A stretch of 48,727 bases of DNA from the IMG/VR virus record IMGVR_UViG_3300046694_000215, positions 1-48,727 of that record. One strand, 5' to 3'. A model generated the notes under the pieces. It was not told where the DNA came from. It was given only the letters and a program-made list of their open reading frames with translations, and searched no databases. The DNA is from a virus. The stretch's first letter is position 1. Every line of letters starts with the position of its first letter. The translations under genes and the position numbers were made by a program. Shown here in pieces: positions 12,991 through 18,972 of the stretch.

Positions 12991-13849
12991 CGCTATTCCC
13001 CTTTGCGGCCTCTTCGGCCTGTAGACGCGCTGCGAATCGCTCGACAACGGCGCGGTTGTTGCGTTCGAGTTGTTCCTGCTTGCTCACGTACCCGCCCGAC
13101 TGGCGCGGCCCCGCTGTGCGCTGAACCTGTTGCGCAAGGTCATGGGCGCTCGGGCGCTCGCCCGACTGCTCGTTCGCCAACCAAGCCGCTTTGAAGCCGG
13201 CATAGCTGCGTTGTGCGCTGAAGCGAATCGCGTCGTTCAGCGAAACCCCGGCTTTCAATGCCTCGCTCTCGGCAAGTTGCATCGCGCTCAACGTGTTCGC
13301 CTGACCCTTCTGCTTGCGCACTGCAAGCCAGTCGTTGACGTTTTGTTCGTCAACACCCTTGTCGACAAGGTATTTGCGGGCATTGAAGCGCGGCACGCGC
13401 TTATTCTCCGAAGGAGAATCTTCTTCTGGTTCTTGGTTAGTGGTTAGTGGTTTATGGTTAGTGGTTAAGGTTATTTTCGGTTCGCTTTCGCTATCGCTTG
13501 GGTTTCCATTAGAAACCATCTGGGTTTTCTTCGGCCTCCCGCCTCGCTTTCCGTTCTCTCGGTTGGCGTCCGCCTTCGCGCTGTACTGCGCTAGCTCCGA
13601 CTCGCAGCGCTTGTGCATCCACCCGTTTTCGGTCTCTTGAAAGAACTCGCGCAGCACGATTTCGACGGCGTTTTGCTCATCTTGGGTTCTGGCGCATAAC
13701 CGACGAAAAACCAGTTGGGTTTCTTTCGGGAGCGGCTTTTCGTCGAGATAGTAGAGGTCGAGCAGTTGCCGATAGGCGCCGTGTTCGATCAGCGTCAAAT
13801 GCGCTGTCGCCGCCTTGTAATCGCCGATGTGATGTTTGTAGTAGTTCAC
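12977..13849 (-). CDS. DUF1376 (YdaU-like) replication protein
   Basis: 290 residues from a GTG that overlaps the upstream TGA (GTGA). The DUF1376 domain fills residues 1-90: YYKHHIGDYKAATAHLTLIE, then HGAYRQLLDLYYLDEKPLP. A basic, repetitive linker follows (GKRGGRPKK, then LTTNHKPLTTNQEPEE), and the C-terminal domain carries FKAAWLANEQSG. DUF1376 proteins act as phage replication initiators or helicase loaders, like lambda O. The linker is encoded by TTAGTGGTT-type repeats that could double as an origin. Confidence 0.82.
   Translation of the reverse strand: MNYYKHHIGDYKAATAHLTLIEHGAYRQLLDLYYLDEKPLPKETQLVFRRLCARTQDEQNAVEIVLREFFQETENGWMHKRCESELAQYSAKADANRENGKRGGRPKKTQMVSNGNPSDSESEPKITLTTNHKPLTTNQEPEEDSPSENKRVPRFNARKYLVDKGVDEQNVNDWLAVRKQKGQANTLSAMQLAESEALKAGVSLNDAIRFSAQRSYAGFKAAWLANEQSGERPSAHDLAQQVQRTAGPRQSGGYVSKQEQLERNNRAVVERFAARLQAEEAAKGNSDETE
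13434..13473. repeat. GGTTAGTGGTT-type repeats inside the DUF1376 gene
   Basis: TTAGTGGTT occurs three times, interrupted by TTATGG. The repeats encode the linker LTTNHKPLTTNQ. AT-rich repeats inside a replication-initiator gene resemble the layout of the lambda origin inside gene O. Confidence 0.5.
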
Positions 13850-14184
13850 GCGACCGCCCTTGCCGCTTCGAACTCCTGGCGCTCCATTTCTTCTTGGTGC
13901 TCGCGGTAGTTGATCGCGTTGCACAGCGTGTCGAGGTCGACGGCGACGCCGAGCGACATGAAAATGCCGTACTGAAGCACGCGCGCGCTGGCATACGAGA
14001 GGTTCTTTTGCCCGATGCGAACCATCTCGAATCCCCGATAGCTCACGCCCGCGGCTTCGCAAATCGCGCTCATGACACGCGTCCCTGCCTGCTTCCACAC
14101 GCGGTGAGCGGTCAGCGCCGGAAGCGCTCGAATCTGCGCGTCGAACTCCGATGGAACGCCATACATGTTCTTTTGGGATTGCAT
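13846..14184 (-). CDS. Cro/CII-like early regulator
   Basis: 112 residues, first gene of the leftward early operon, transcribed divergently from the CI-like gene. A helix-turn-helix is likely around residues 38-65 (MSAICEAAGVSYRGFEMVRI then GQKNLSYAS). The tail is charged and helical (YREHQEEMERQEFEAARAVA). Position and size suit Cro or a CII-like activator. Its promoter at 14216-14244 is embedded in three AGAGAG repeats. Confidence 0.62.
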   Translation of the reverse strand: MQSQKNMYGVPSEFDAQIRALPALTAHRVWKQAGTRVMSAICEAAGVSYRGFEMVRIGQKNLSYASARVLQYGIFMSLGVAVDLDTLCNAINYREHQEEMERQEFEAARAVA

Positions 14185-14211
14185 TTGTCACCTCTCTCCG
14201 GTAGTCGATGT

Positions 14212-14258
14212 AGAGAGTATAGCCACCCGAAAGAGAGTATGCAAGCGCTGAGAGAGAT
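14212..14258. promoter_or_regulatory. Operator triplet: three AGAGAG(T/A)T repeats
   Basis: AGAGAGTAT at 14212-14220 and 14232-14240, and AGAGAGAT at 14251-14258, are spaced 20 and 19 bp apart, on one face of the helix. They overlap the -10, the spacer and the region upstream of the -35 of the leftward early promoter. The layout is like the tripartite operators of lambdoid phages. Related GAGAG/CTCTC sequences occur at most of the small promoters elsewhere in this genome. Confidence 0.65.
14216..14244 (-). promoter_or_regulatory. Leftward early promoter
   Basis: Minus strand TTGCAT (14244-14239), 17-bp spacer, TATACT (14221-14216): a strong sigma70 promoter for the Cro-like gene and the replication operon. 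It is overlapped by two AGAGAGTAT repeats. Confidence 0.75.
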
Positions 14259-14310
14259 TTAAACAGGCATTTGTATTACCTTCCTAGAGGGATTTTACGA
14301 ATTGAAAAAG

Positions 14311-14339
14311 TTGCACATGCAGCACCGGCATGATATGTT
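14311..14339 (+). promoter_or_regulatory. Rightward promoter of the CI-like gene
   Basis: TTGCAC (14311-14316), 17-bp spacer, TATGTT (14334-14339). The predicted transcript starts about 40 nt before the CI-like ATG. CCCTCTC follows just downstream and could be an operator half-site. Confidence 0.55.
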
Positions 14340-14380
14340 CCCTCTCATCTGACCGAAAAATAATATCTACCGGAGTTTGT

Positions 14381-14809
14381 ATGGACATCAACGCTATACG
14401 GTTCGCCAACTTCAAAGCTCTGTTCGAGCAGTTCAAAGACATCACCCGCAGAGATGACCCAGGGGCGCCCGAAAAAGGTATGTTGAAGGCGTTCGGCGCT
14501 CGCTTAGGTATTCGTGAGGCATACATGTCGCACATCAACACCGAATACAAGGCAATCGGCCCCAAGACGGCCCGCCAGATCGAAGAGGCGCTAAAGCTCC
14601 CGCATGGCTGGATGGATCAGCAGCACGACGCGAAGCGCGCGCCCGAGCCGGCGCCCACCCAGGATGACGCCGATCATTCCGCGCTCGCGAATCCCACTGA
14701 CGCCGAAGAATTAGAGTTTCTTGAAACAGCGATCGACTTCTATCGGCGCGACCCGCTCGCCGCGCAATCGGCGATCATGCGGGCCATGCGTGCCAAATTG
14801 CACCGCTAA
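14381..14809 (+). CDS. CI-like HTH transcription regulator
   Basis: 142 residues. A Cro/C1-type HTH occupies about residues 10-85: RFANFKALFEQFKDI, then MLKAFGARLGIREAYMSHIN and KTARQIEEALKLPHGWMD. The C-terminus is a short acidic helical domain (ADHSALANPTDAEELEFLE) with no S24 peptidase motif, so SOS self-cleavage is unlikely. Divergent from the early operon across an operator-rich gap, it is the best candidate for the lysogeny repressor. A different sensing mode or an antirepressor would be needed for induction. RBS CGGAG lies 6 nt before the ATG. Confidence 0.7.
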   Translation: MDINAIRFANFKALFEQFKDITRRDDPGAPEKGMLKAFGARLGIREAYMSHINTEYKAIGPKTARQIEEALKLPHGWMDQQHDAKRAPEPAPTQDDADHSALANPTDAEELEFLETAIDFYRRDPLAAQSAIMRAMRAKLHR

Positions 14810-14860
14810 ACAGAGAATAGACAGACGAAAGACAGGGCGGTAAATCTTTCCGCAGCACCG

Positions 14861-14878
14861 TAACAAACTGTTATTTTT
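14861..14878 (+). terminator. Weak intrinsic terminator after the CI-like gene
   Basis: TAACA (14861-14865) pairs with TGTTA (14869-14873) around a 3-base loop, followed by TTTTT. The stem is short and AT-rich, so efficiency is uncertain. Confidence 0.35.
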
Positions 14879-14892
14879 CTCGCATCATTTCC

Positions 14893-14921
14893 TTGTCATA
14901 CCGATCACCCAAAGGTATGAT
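14893..14921 (+). promoter_or_regulatory. Rightward promoter with AAAGGTA motif
   Basis: TTGTCA (14893-14898), 17-bp spacer, TATGAT (14916-14921). The spacer reads ATCACCCAAAGG and runs into the -10, giving AAAGGTATGATT, very like the other motif-bearing promoters. It drives the 53-residue gene at 14968. Confidence 0.65.
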
Positions 14922-14967
14922 TTGTTCTGTCGGCGGCGGCGCCGATAAGACCCCAAGGAACAAGAAA

Positions 14968-15129
14968 ATGTTGAGCGAGCAAAACAGAGCAGTAAAGGGC
15001 CAATTGACGGATGGCGCGCTGATCGAGGCGCCGCGCATGATGACCGAAAGCGAATTCATCGCGGCGTTCAGCACGCTGAGTCTTGAAGAGCGTCGCGAGT
15101 TCATTCGTTGCAACTGCGCAACACATTAA
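14968..15129 (+). CDS. Hypothetical small acidic protein
   Basis: 53 residues from ATG 14968 (AAGGAA upstream), ending with FSTLSLEERREFIRCNCATH. Predicted helical. It has its own motif-bearing promoter beside the repressor gene, so it may be a lysogeny accessory. Family unknown. Confidence 0.6.
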   Translation: MLSEQNRAVKGQLTDGALIEAPRMMTESEFIAAFSTLSLEERREFIRCNCATH

Positions 15130-15149
15130 TTCGTTCGGAGATGTTTCAT

Positions 15150-15190
15150 CTCTCAAAGGTATTGACGGAGGCGGGACACTGGGCTACAAT
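15150..15190 (+). promoter_or_regulatory. Strong rightward promoter preceded by operator motif
   Basis: TTGACG (15162-15167), 17-bp spacer, TACAAT (15185-15190): one of the best promoters in the window. CTCTC-AA-AGGTA (15150-15161) abuts the -35. Transcription would start near 15197. No ORF with an RBS follows, so the product is probably RNA. Confidence 0.7.
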
Positions 15191-15196
15191 TTTGTC

Positions 15197-15276
15197 ATGT
15201 TGAAGTAATCCGTACCGAATCTCTCCGGTAGTACTTGAAGGGGCGTCAGCTTAACGGTTGGCGCCCCTTTCTTTTT
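15197..15276 (+). ncRNA. Putative short terminated RNA (about 80 nt)
   Basis: A transcript from the promoter at 15162-15190 would meet an intrinsic terminator at 15240-15276 after about 80 nt. It encodes nothing (ATG-TTG-AAG-stop only). It contains a hairpin TACCG/CGGTA (15213-15217 with 15226-15230) whose loop and 3' arm reproduce the CTCTC-CGGTAGTA operator-like sequence, then the terminator stem. Position between repressor and accessory region recalls short immunity or decoy RNAs, but the role is inference. Confidence 0.55.
15240..15276 (+). terminator. Intrinsic terminator of the short RNA
   Basis: GGGGCGTCA (15240-15248) pairs with TGGCGCCCC (15259-15267, one G-U pair) around a ten-base loop, followed by TTTCTTTTT. 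Confidence 0.8.
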
Positions 15277-15610
15277 GCCGGTCGCGACACAAGTCCCGAG
15301 TCCACATCGGGCCGACTGATCGGCGTAACCGATCCCTTCGGGTCTCGCGCTTTGTCTGGTGCGCAATGCTCCGCTGTCACCTCTCTCGCGGCCCTCTCCC
15401 CTCGCGGCGGTGATGAGGCGCGAGACCCGAAGGAAATAGGCAAGTGCACCCTTTCCCCGAAGGGCGGCGCGAACAAATGCGCGATCGCGCGAACTGCATC
15501 ACACGACGTCGAACGACGAGAAGCCGGCCAACGGGCCGGCGCCAAGGATCACGGTGAATCTGCGGCATGTAACGGTCGGAAGCCCGTCCAGGTTGACGGG
15601 CACGCCGAAT
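15277..15610. other. 334-bp gene-free region dense in hairpins, candidate structured RNA
   Basis: No gene is convincing here. Stems: ATCGG-GCCGA/TCGGC-CCGAT (306-315 with 320-333 of the 15.3-kb line, GTAA bulge); a perfect 16-bp inverted repeat CCTTCGGGTCTCGCGC (15335-15350) with 15418-15433, enclosing TCACC/GGTGA (15377-15381 with 15409-15413); the palindrome GCGCGATCGCGC (15479-15490); GCCGGCC/GGCCGGC with an AACG loop (15523-15540); GCCCGTC/GACGGGC (15582-15601). CCCGAAGGG at 15456-15464 can also pair with 15334-15342, giving an alternative fold. It could be a structured RNA, an origin or packaging element, or a decayed insert. Confidence 0.55.
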
Positions 15611-15949
15611 TTATCCGAGCGCCTTTTTCGCGCGCGCCTGTAGCGTGCGGATCGCTTCGGGATGGTTGGCGAGGTCATCGCCCCATGAAACGAGCGCCCT
15701 TGCGATTGCGTGAAACTCGCGCGCATTCGCTAGTGCGTTCCGCTTGTCGATGGATCGCTGCGACACCTTGCGCGGCTTGCGCTCGATGCTCGCGAGCGCA
15801 TCGGAAAGTTCTGCCGAGCCTCGTGCTTCGAGCGCGTCGACGTAATGCTCTTTCGGGTTCCTGGCGTAGTCGCCGGGCGCCCCGATCACCTTGCGGTGAA
15901 GCTCGACGAGAATGTGTTTCGGGAGCTTGTCGAGTTGCGGGCGGTTCAT
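15611..15949 (-). CDS. Hypothetical basic helical protein
   Basis: 112 residues, predicted helical and basic (LDKLPKHILVELHRKVIG; ALASIERKPRKVSQRSIDKR; AIRTLQARAKKALG). Its ATG shares one base with the stop of the upstream 42-residue gene (TGATG). Part of the two-gene unit behind the promoter at 16112-16141. No family recognised. Confidence 0.65.
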   Translation of the reverse strand: MNRPQLDKLPKHILVELHRKVIGAPGDYARNPKEHYVDALEARGSAELSDALASIERKPRKVSQRSIDKRNALANAREFHAIARALVSWGDDLANHPEAIRTLQARAKKALG

Positions 15950-16077
15950 CAGTAGTCGTCCATGCGGGCAAAGTGTCGATCGGCTTGCGCTTCGTCGCGT
16001 GCGGCGCGGCGCTCTTCGTCTGTCATCTCTTCTTCGTCGTAGTTGTCGGCTTCGAAGTCGTCATAGTAGCGCAGCAT
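15949..16077 (-). CDS. 42-residue acidic protein
   Basis: Very acidic small protein (MLRYYDDFEADNYDEEEMTD then EERRAARDEAQADRHFARMD). It starts 35 nt downstream of a clear -10 (16112-16117) and is coupled to the next gene. Acidic micro-proteins of this type in phages may mimic DNA or bind host proteins, but nothing specific is visible. Confidence 0.6.
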   Translation of the reverse strand: MLRYYDDFEADNYDEEEMTDEERRAARDEAQADRHFARMDDY

Positions 16078-16111
16078 TTTCGGTCCCTCGCGGTGTTGAT
16101 CCAGTGAGTGA

Positions 16112-16141
16112 ATCATACCGCGCAGAGATTGCAACAGTCAA
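16112..16141 (-). promoter_or_regulatory. Leftward promoter with both shared motifs
   Basis: Minus strand TTGACT (16141-16136), 18-bp spacer, TATGAT (16117-16112). The spacer contains ATCTCTGCGCGGTA. The -35 lies in AACAG-N16-CTGTG (16133-16158). Confidence 0.68.
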
Positions 16142-16190
16142 TAAAATATCTCGCTGTGATCGAATAGGGCAAACCCGATGAAAAATGCGC

Positions 16191-16220
16191 TTCTAAACTA
16201 TCTCGAAGGTGTGATACGAT
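16191..16220 (+). promoter_or_regulatory. Rightward promoter of the 16306 operon
   Basis: TTCTAA (16191-16196), 18-bp spacer containing ATCTCGAAGGTG, TACGAT (16215-16220). The -35 is weak; the spacer has the shared motif. Confidence 0.45.
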
Positions 16221-16305
16221 ATGCTCTGCATCTCGCGGGGTATTCGACGACTGGCGCCGTGCCATTCGGGCATGCCTTGCATCTCACACCTTGCAAGGGG
16301 CTTAG

Positions 16306-16677
16306 ATGACTCCAGGAACATGCGCGCGAATCCTTCACGAAGTCGTTCGACAGTGGCACGTCGACACCGGCCGGCACAGTGAGCCCGCCTGGGCGGATCA
16401 CACGATGCAATACCGGGCCGCGATGACGGGTCTCGTGAAGCGCGTCATGACTGGTGAATCTGACCCGCTCGAAGTCGCTCGCGCGCTCGGGCCGGCAAGC
16501 CGCATCGCTGAACACGTTCTGCTCGCGATCGCGCCCACGAAGGATGACGAAGAGCCGGGCGGCGAACCTGACCGCAAACCGGCATACGACGAAAAGTATC
16601 TGCAACGCGAGGCGCCGCATATCCGCGAGGCGAAAGCGCCCGGCGAGTGCGTGACGATCACAGGGGCCGCGGCATGA
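16306..16677 (+). CDS. Hypothetical protein
   Basis: 123 residues. The N-terminal two thirds are helical (ARILHEVVRQWHVDTGRHSE; YRAAMTGLVKRVMTGESDPL; ARALGPASRIAEHVLLAIAP); the C-terminus is charged and probably disordered. RBS AAGGGG lies before the ATG. It heads a rightward group of coupled small genes. No family recognised. Confidence 0.62.
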   Translation: MTPGTCARILHEVVRQWHVDTGRHSEPAWADHTMQYRAAMTGLVKRVMTGESDPLEVARALGPASRIAEHVLLAIAPTKDDEEPGGEPDRKPAYDEKYLQREAPHIREAKAPGECVTITGAAA

Positions 16678-16820
16678 AAGCCATTCGAATTCGCCGCACG
16701 TCGGTCGTGCTGCATCACGCGAAAGAGCTTGCGATCGGCCTCGTGCTCGGCGCGTCGTGGGTTTTCGGAGGCGTCGGCATCGCGTCGCTTCTGCTGATGG
16801 CGATCCAGGCGTTTCGATAA
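16674..16820 (+). CDS. Small membrane protein (48 aa)
   Basis: 48 residues: a basic N-terminus (KAIRIRRTSVVLHHAK) followed by one long hydrophobic segment (ELAIGLVLGASWVFGGVGIA, then SLLLMAI). The ATG overlaps the upstream stop as ATGA. Likely an inner-membrane protein; possibly exclusion-related given the accessory locus, but that is speculation. Confidence 0.58.
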   Translation: MKAIRIRRTSVVLHHAKELAIGLVLGASWVFGGVGIASLLLMAIQAFR

Positions 16821-16825
16821 CGATC

Positions 16826-16966
16826 ATGGGAAGGGGCGCGGAGCGTGATTTGCGCGAGCGGCGCGCTAACGCCCCGCCGAAGACAGCGCACACAGCGATC
16901 CCCCGTATCGGCGATAAGGTCGCGCGCCGCTCTGCGTTCCCTTCCCTACCTTCGGAGATGAGATGA
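16826..16966 (+). CDS. Small basic hypothetical protein
   Basis: 46 residues from ATG 16826, Arg/Ala-rich (MGRGAERDLRERRANAPPK), probably disordered. Its stop overlaps the next ATG by 4 bp, which supports it, but the composition is poor. Low confidence. Confidence 0.4.
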   Translation: MGRGAERDLRERRANAPPKTAHTAIPRIGDKVARRSAFPSLPSEMR

Positions 16967-17151
16967 AAAAGACGGATTGGTATTCGGGCGATGTGAAGCC
17001 TGTGCGCAAGGGGCTGTACGAGCGCAAATACAGTGTTGCTCAAGCAATGCTCGACTACTGGGACGGGCAGCGGTGGCGATATGGTCAACGAGACATGGCG
17101 GCGTTGAATCAGCATCGTGCCTGGCGCGGCCTGACGGCTCCGTCGAAGTAA
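16963..17151 (+). CDS. Small hypothetical protein, Trp/Tyr-rich
   Basis: 62 residues. It has a recognisable phage-style pattern (TDWYSGDVKPVRKGLYERKY; MLDYWDGQRWRYG; NQHRAWRGLT) with spaced Trp and Tyr residues and a beta-rich look, seen in many small phage proteins. RBS GGAGATGAG. Function unknown. Confidence 0.65.
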   Translation: MKKTDWYSGDVKPVRKGLYERKYSVAQAMLDYWDGQRWRYGQRDMAALNQHRAWRGLTAPSK

Positions 17152-17304
17152 AGGCTTCGGCCTTCACGCATGGCTGCTGTACGCCTGAATTACCAGGCTT
17201 CGCGATGGAGTGACGTCTCCGCAGCGGCCAGTCGTGAGGGTCGGCCATACAACGAACCCGCGCATGCCGGTTCGCTCGATGGGCAGAAACCGACTCTCGC
17301 CAAT

Positions 17305-17330
17305 GAGAAAAGCCCCTTTCGGGGCTTGGT
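17305..17330 (-). terminator. Leftward intrinsic terminator
   Basis: AAGCCCC/GGGGCTT (17310-17316 with 17321-17327). Read leftward it is followed by TTTTCTC and lies directly after the stop of the 17331-17471 gene. About 180 bp of otherwise featureless sequence (17152-17330) separates it from the rightward gene before it. Confidence 0.75.
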
Positions 17331-17471
17331 TTAGGCGCGAACAACTCGCGTTTCGTACCCTTCTAGAGTTGCCGCTGCGTTACGAGCGCGGCGTTCGGTG
17401 CTGAAGTTTCCGAGATGGGAGTCAACCCATGCGCCAGCGTTGAGGATCGAGAGGTATTGAACTTTGAACAT
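17331..17471 (-). CDS. 46-residue protein of a small strand-helix-strand family
   Basis: 46 residues: an N-terminal strand (FKVQYLSILNAGAWVDSHLG), then STERRARNAAATLEG (helix) and ETRVVRA (strand). The order strand, [ST]-x-E-x-x-AR helix, strand is shared with the 48-residue protein at 18973-19119 and the 45-residue protein at 21353-21490, so these may be a small paralogous set. It is a single-gene unit with its own promoter (17503-17531) and terminator (17305-17330). Confidence 0.65.
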   Translation of the reverse strand: MFKVQYLSILNAGAWVDSHLGNFSTERRARNAAATLEGYETRVVRA

Positions 17472-17502
17472 TTGCGGCTCCGGTTGCGTTGTCGATGTGT
17501 GA

Positions 17503-17531
17503 ATACTACCCGCGCGAGATTTAACAGTCAA
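17503..17531 (-). promoter_or_regulatory. Leftward promoter with both shared motifs
   Basis: Minus strand TTGACT (17531-17526), 17-bp spacer, TAGTAT (17508-17503). The spacer carries ATCTCGCGCGGG leading into TAGTATT. The -35 sits inside AACAG-N16-CTGTT (17523-17548). Confidence 0.72.
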
Positions 17532-17559
17532 CAACTATTTTCGCTGTTCGGAGAAAGAG

Positions 17560-17844
17560 ATGATGGACGAAGCCGGGTTCTCGATGCTGGTCGACACGAC
17601 GAGCGAACCGCGTTGCATGAGTGCCGAGCGCTCGATGTGCGGCGCGTGCCGTCCTGACTGGCAGCAGCGCGTGATCGACGAGAAAGCCGAACTCGACGCG
17701 CGGATCGGCAAGCTCTGCGATTTCTTCGGCAGCGGCGCATATCGCGACCTGGGCGACATCGACCGTCACTTGCTCGGCGTTCAGTTGAGCCATATGCGGG
17801 ACTACGCGCATATCCTCGGGATGCGCATTGCGAGGTTTGGATGA
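17560..17844 (+). CDS. Phage helical protein (crAss001_48-like pattern)
   Basis: 94 residues. After a Cys-containing N-terminus (RCMSAERSMCGACRPDWQQR) comes a two-helix pattern: IDEKAELDARIGKLCDFFGS, then LLGVQLSHMRDYAHILGMRI. The spacing E..EL..rI.KL..F...L..QL..M..Y...L..RI is widespread in phage small-protein families (crAss001_48-related by recall). Function unknown. RBS GGAGAAAGAG. First of a run of six overlapping rightward genes. Confidence 0.68.
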   Translation: MMDEAGFSMLVDTTSEPRCMSAERSMCGACRPDWQQRVIDEKAELDARIGKLCDFFGSGAYRDLGDIDRHLLGVQLSHMRDYAHILGMRIARFG

Positions 17845-18017
17845 TTGCGATCGGATTTTTCCTGCTGTGCGTCGTGGCGCTGATGATGGTATTCGACCGC
17901 GGATTCAGCGGCGATGTGCCGGAATGGTATGCGGCGATCGGCGTCATCTCCTTTGCTGGTGGCGTCCTCTCGATTGCTGCGGGCGTTGCGATGGTTCTAT
18001 GGCGGGTGATGCCGTGA
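17841..18017 (+). CDS. Two-helix membrane protein
   Basis: 58 residues with two hydrophobic segments (IAIGFFLLCVVALMMVF; AIGVISFAGGVLSIAAGVAM) separated by a short charged loop (DRGFSGDVPEW). ATGA overlap with the upstream gene and GTGA overlap with the next. Holin-like topology, but far from the lysis genes; an exclusion or accessory membrane protein is equally likely. Confidence 0.6.
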   Translation: MIAIGFFLLCVVALMMVFDRGFSGDVPEWYAAIGVISFAGGVLSIAAGVAMVLWRVMP

Positions 18018-18232
18018 ACAGCTACACCGTTTCGAGAACGACGCTGACGATCGGCGGTATGGGTGTTGGTGTGGCGCTGTCTCGGGTACTCACGCAGAGC
18101 GGCGAGGCTGTAGAAGTCGTGAGTGACGGCAGGCAGCGGATATACGACGCGCTCGCGCCATGCGTGCGCCGCGAGCCACGCAGGCGCACCGCGCAATGGA
18201 AACAGGAAGCGAGGCGCTATGGACGACGCTGA
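18014..18232 (+). CDS. Hypothetical small protein, GTG start
   Basis: 72 residues from a GTG overlapping the upstream TGA. It has a hydrophobic N-terminal third (TLTIGGMGVGVALSRVLTQS) and a very basic C-terminus. It looks like a weak membrane-associated protein; overlap on both sides is the main support. Confidence 0.45.
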   Translation: MNSYTVSRTTLTIGGMGVGVALSRVLTQSGEAVEVVSDGRQRIYDALAPCVRREPRRRTAQWKQEARRYGRR

Positions 18233-18398
18233 AGTGCTGATGAAGCCCGCGACAACGCTCGATGACGTGCTGAAAGAGGTGCGGGAACTGCGCGAAGAGG
18301 TGAAGGCGATGCGAAATTACCCGATCGTGATTCGACCGCATCCGCTCGACGCGCTAGGCAGTGTGGGCGGAAAGATCACATTTGGTAATGCGGGATGA
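18219..18398 (+). CDS. Small coiled-coil protein
   Basis: 59 residues with a strong heptad stretch (TLDDVLKEVRELREEVKAMR) followed by a beta-rich tail (VIRPHPLDALGSVGGKITFG). Overlaps the preceding gene by 14 bp and the next by 4 bp. Function unknown. Confidence 0.55.
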   Translation: MDDAEVLMKPATTLDDVLKEVRELREEVKAMRNYPIVIRPHPLDALGSVGGKITFGNAG

Positions 18399-18535
18399 CG
18401 GTTCTCGATTTGATTCGCGCCGCGAAGGCGATGCCTGTCACGCAAGAGAGAATCGACGCGATGCTTGAAGTCGTAAGGGAATGTGAGGCGCGCTACGCGG
18501 AAAGCGAAGCAAGACGCGAGTATCGGGGAGATTGA
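18395..18535 (+). CDS. Small helical hypothetical protein
   Basis: 46 residues (MTVLDLIRAAKAMPVTQERI then DAMLEVVRECEARYAESEAR). Start overlaps the upstream stop as ATGA; its TGA shares a base with the next ATG (TGATG). Function unknown. Confidence 0.5.
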   Translation: MTVLDLIRAAKAMPVTQERIDAMLEVVRECEARYAESEARREYRGD

Positions 18536-18690
18536 TGAACGACGCGCTGCGCAACGCGATTCGCTACAAGGTCACTAATTACCCGCGCGCGCCCGCGAAA
18601 CAGCCGCATGACGCGCGCGAGGTCCGCTGTTGGTACTGCTCGCGCCCGCACTTGGTCGGGGCGCGCTGCTGCGATCCTCGTGCGGTTTAG
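18535..18690 (+). CDS. Small zinc-ribbon-like protein
   Basis: 51 residues. A basic N-terminus precedes CWYCSRPHLVGARCCDPRAV, a compact Cys cluster (CxxC then CC) suggesting a zinc knuckle. Last of the coupled rightward genes; its stop overlaps the end of the convergent minus gene at 18687. Function unknown. Confidence 0.55.
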   Translation: MNDALRNAIRYKVTNYPRAPAKQPHDAREVRCWYCSRPHLVGARCCDPRAV

Positions 18691-18809
18691 CGGTACAAAT
18701 GTTCGCGCAGGCGCTTGTATTCTTGCCAGTCGAGCGCGATGAAGCCGCTTCGGCGCGCCCAATCGCAATATTTGCCGTATCGCTGGATCATGAGTTGAAG
18801 GTTCATCAT
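18687..18809 (-). CDS. 40-residue hypothetical protein
   Basis: 40 residues (MMNLQLMIQRYGKYCDWARR then SGFIALDWQEYKRLREHLYR), rich in aromatic and basic residues. The ATG overlaps the stop of the upstream gene (ATGA). Looks like a compact helical protein; no family recognised. Confidence 0.55.
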   Translation of the reverse strand: MMNLQLMIQRYGKYCDWARRSGFIALDWQEYKRLREHLYR

Positions 18810-18961
18810 TTGCTCCAATGCTTGATGTATCGGAACGCGTCAAGGGCGGCGAACCCTTGCGCGCGAAGGTGGCGGTAGTACGCGAGGCGCTCGGATTGCT
18901 TCTGCTCGAACTTCGCTTCGGGCGACTCGTCCAGCCAGTAGTTGATGTCTGCGCGGTTCAT
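18806..18961 (-). CDS. 51-residue hypothetical protein
   Basis: 51 residues (MNRADINYWLDESPEAKFEQ then KQSERLAYYRHLRAQGFAAL), helical and charged, ending RYIKHWSK. It follows the 48-residue gene by 11 bp and is coupled to the 40-residue gene, all apparently served by the promoter at 19164-19192. Confidence 0.58.
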   Translation of the reverse strand: MNRADINYWLDESPEAKFEQKQSERLAYYRHLRAQGFAALDAFRYIKHWSK

Positions 18962-18972
18962 GGCGGACTCGC

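Noticed and set aside
13434-13473. CRISPR-like repeats
   Set aside because: Units are about 10 bp, without unique spacers, and code for a protein linker.
15277-15610. tRNA, tmRNA or RNase P RNA
   Set aside because: No T-loop GGTTCGA-type signature, cloverleaf, tag frame or RNase P core sequence could be found by eye.
15235-16107. 290-residue rightward open frame
   Set aside because: It starts at TTG inside the terminator hairpin, runs through the structured region and then antisense to two coupled genes; its composition is Arg/Ala-rich with no domain.
17210-17404. 64-residue rightward frame
   Set aside because: It crosses the 17305-17330 terminator and runs antisense to the 46-residue gene.
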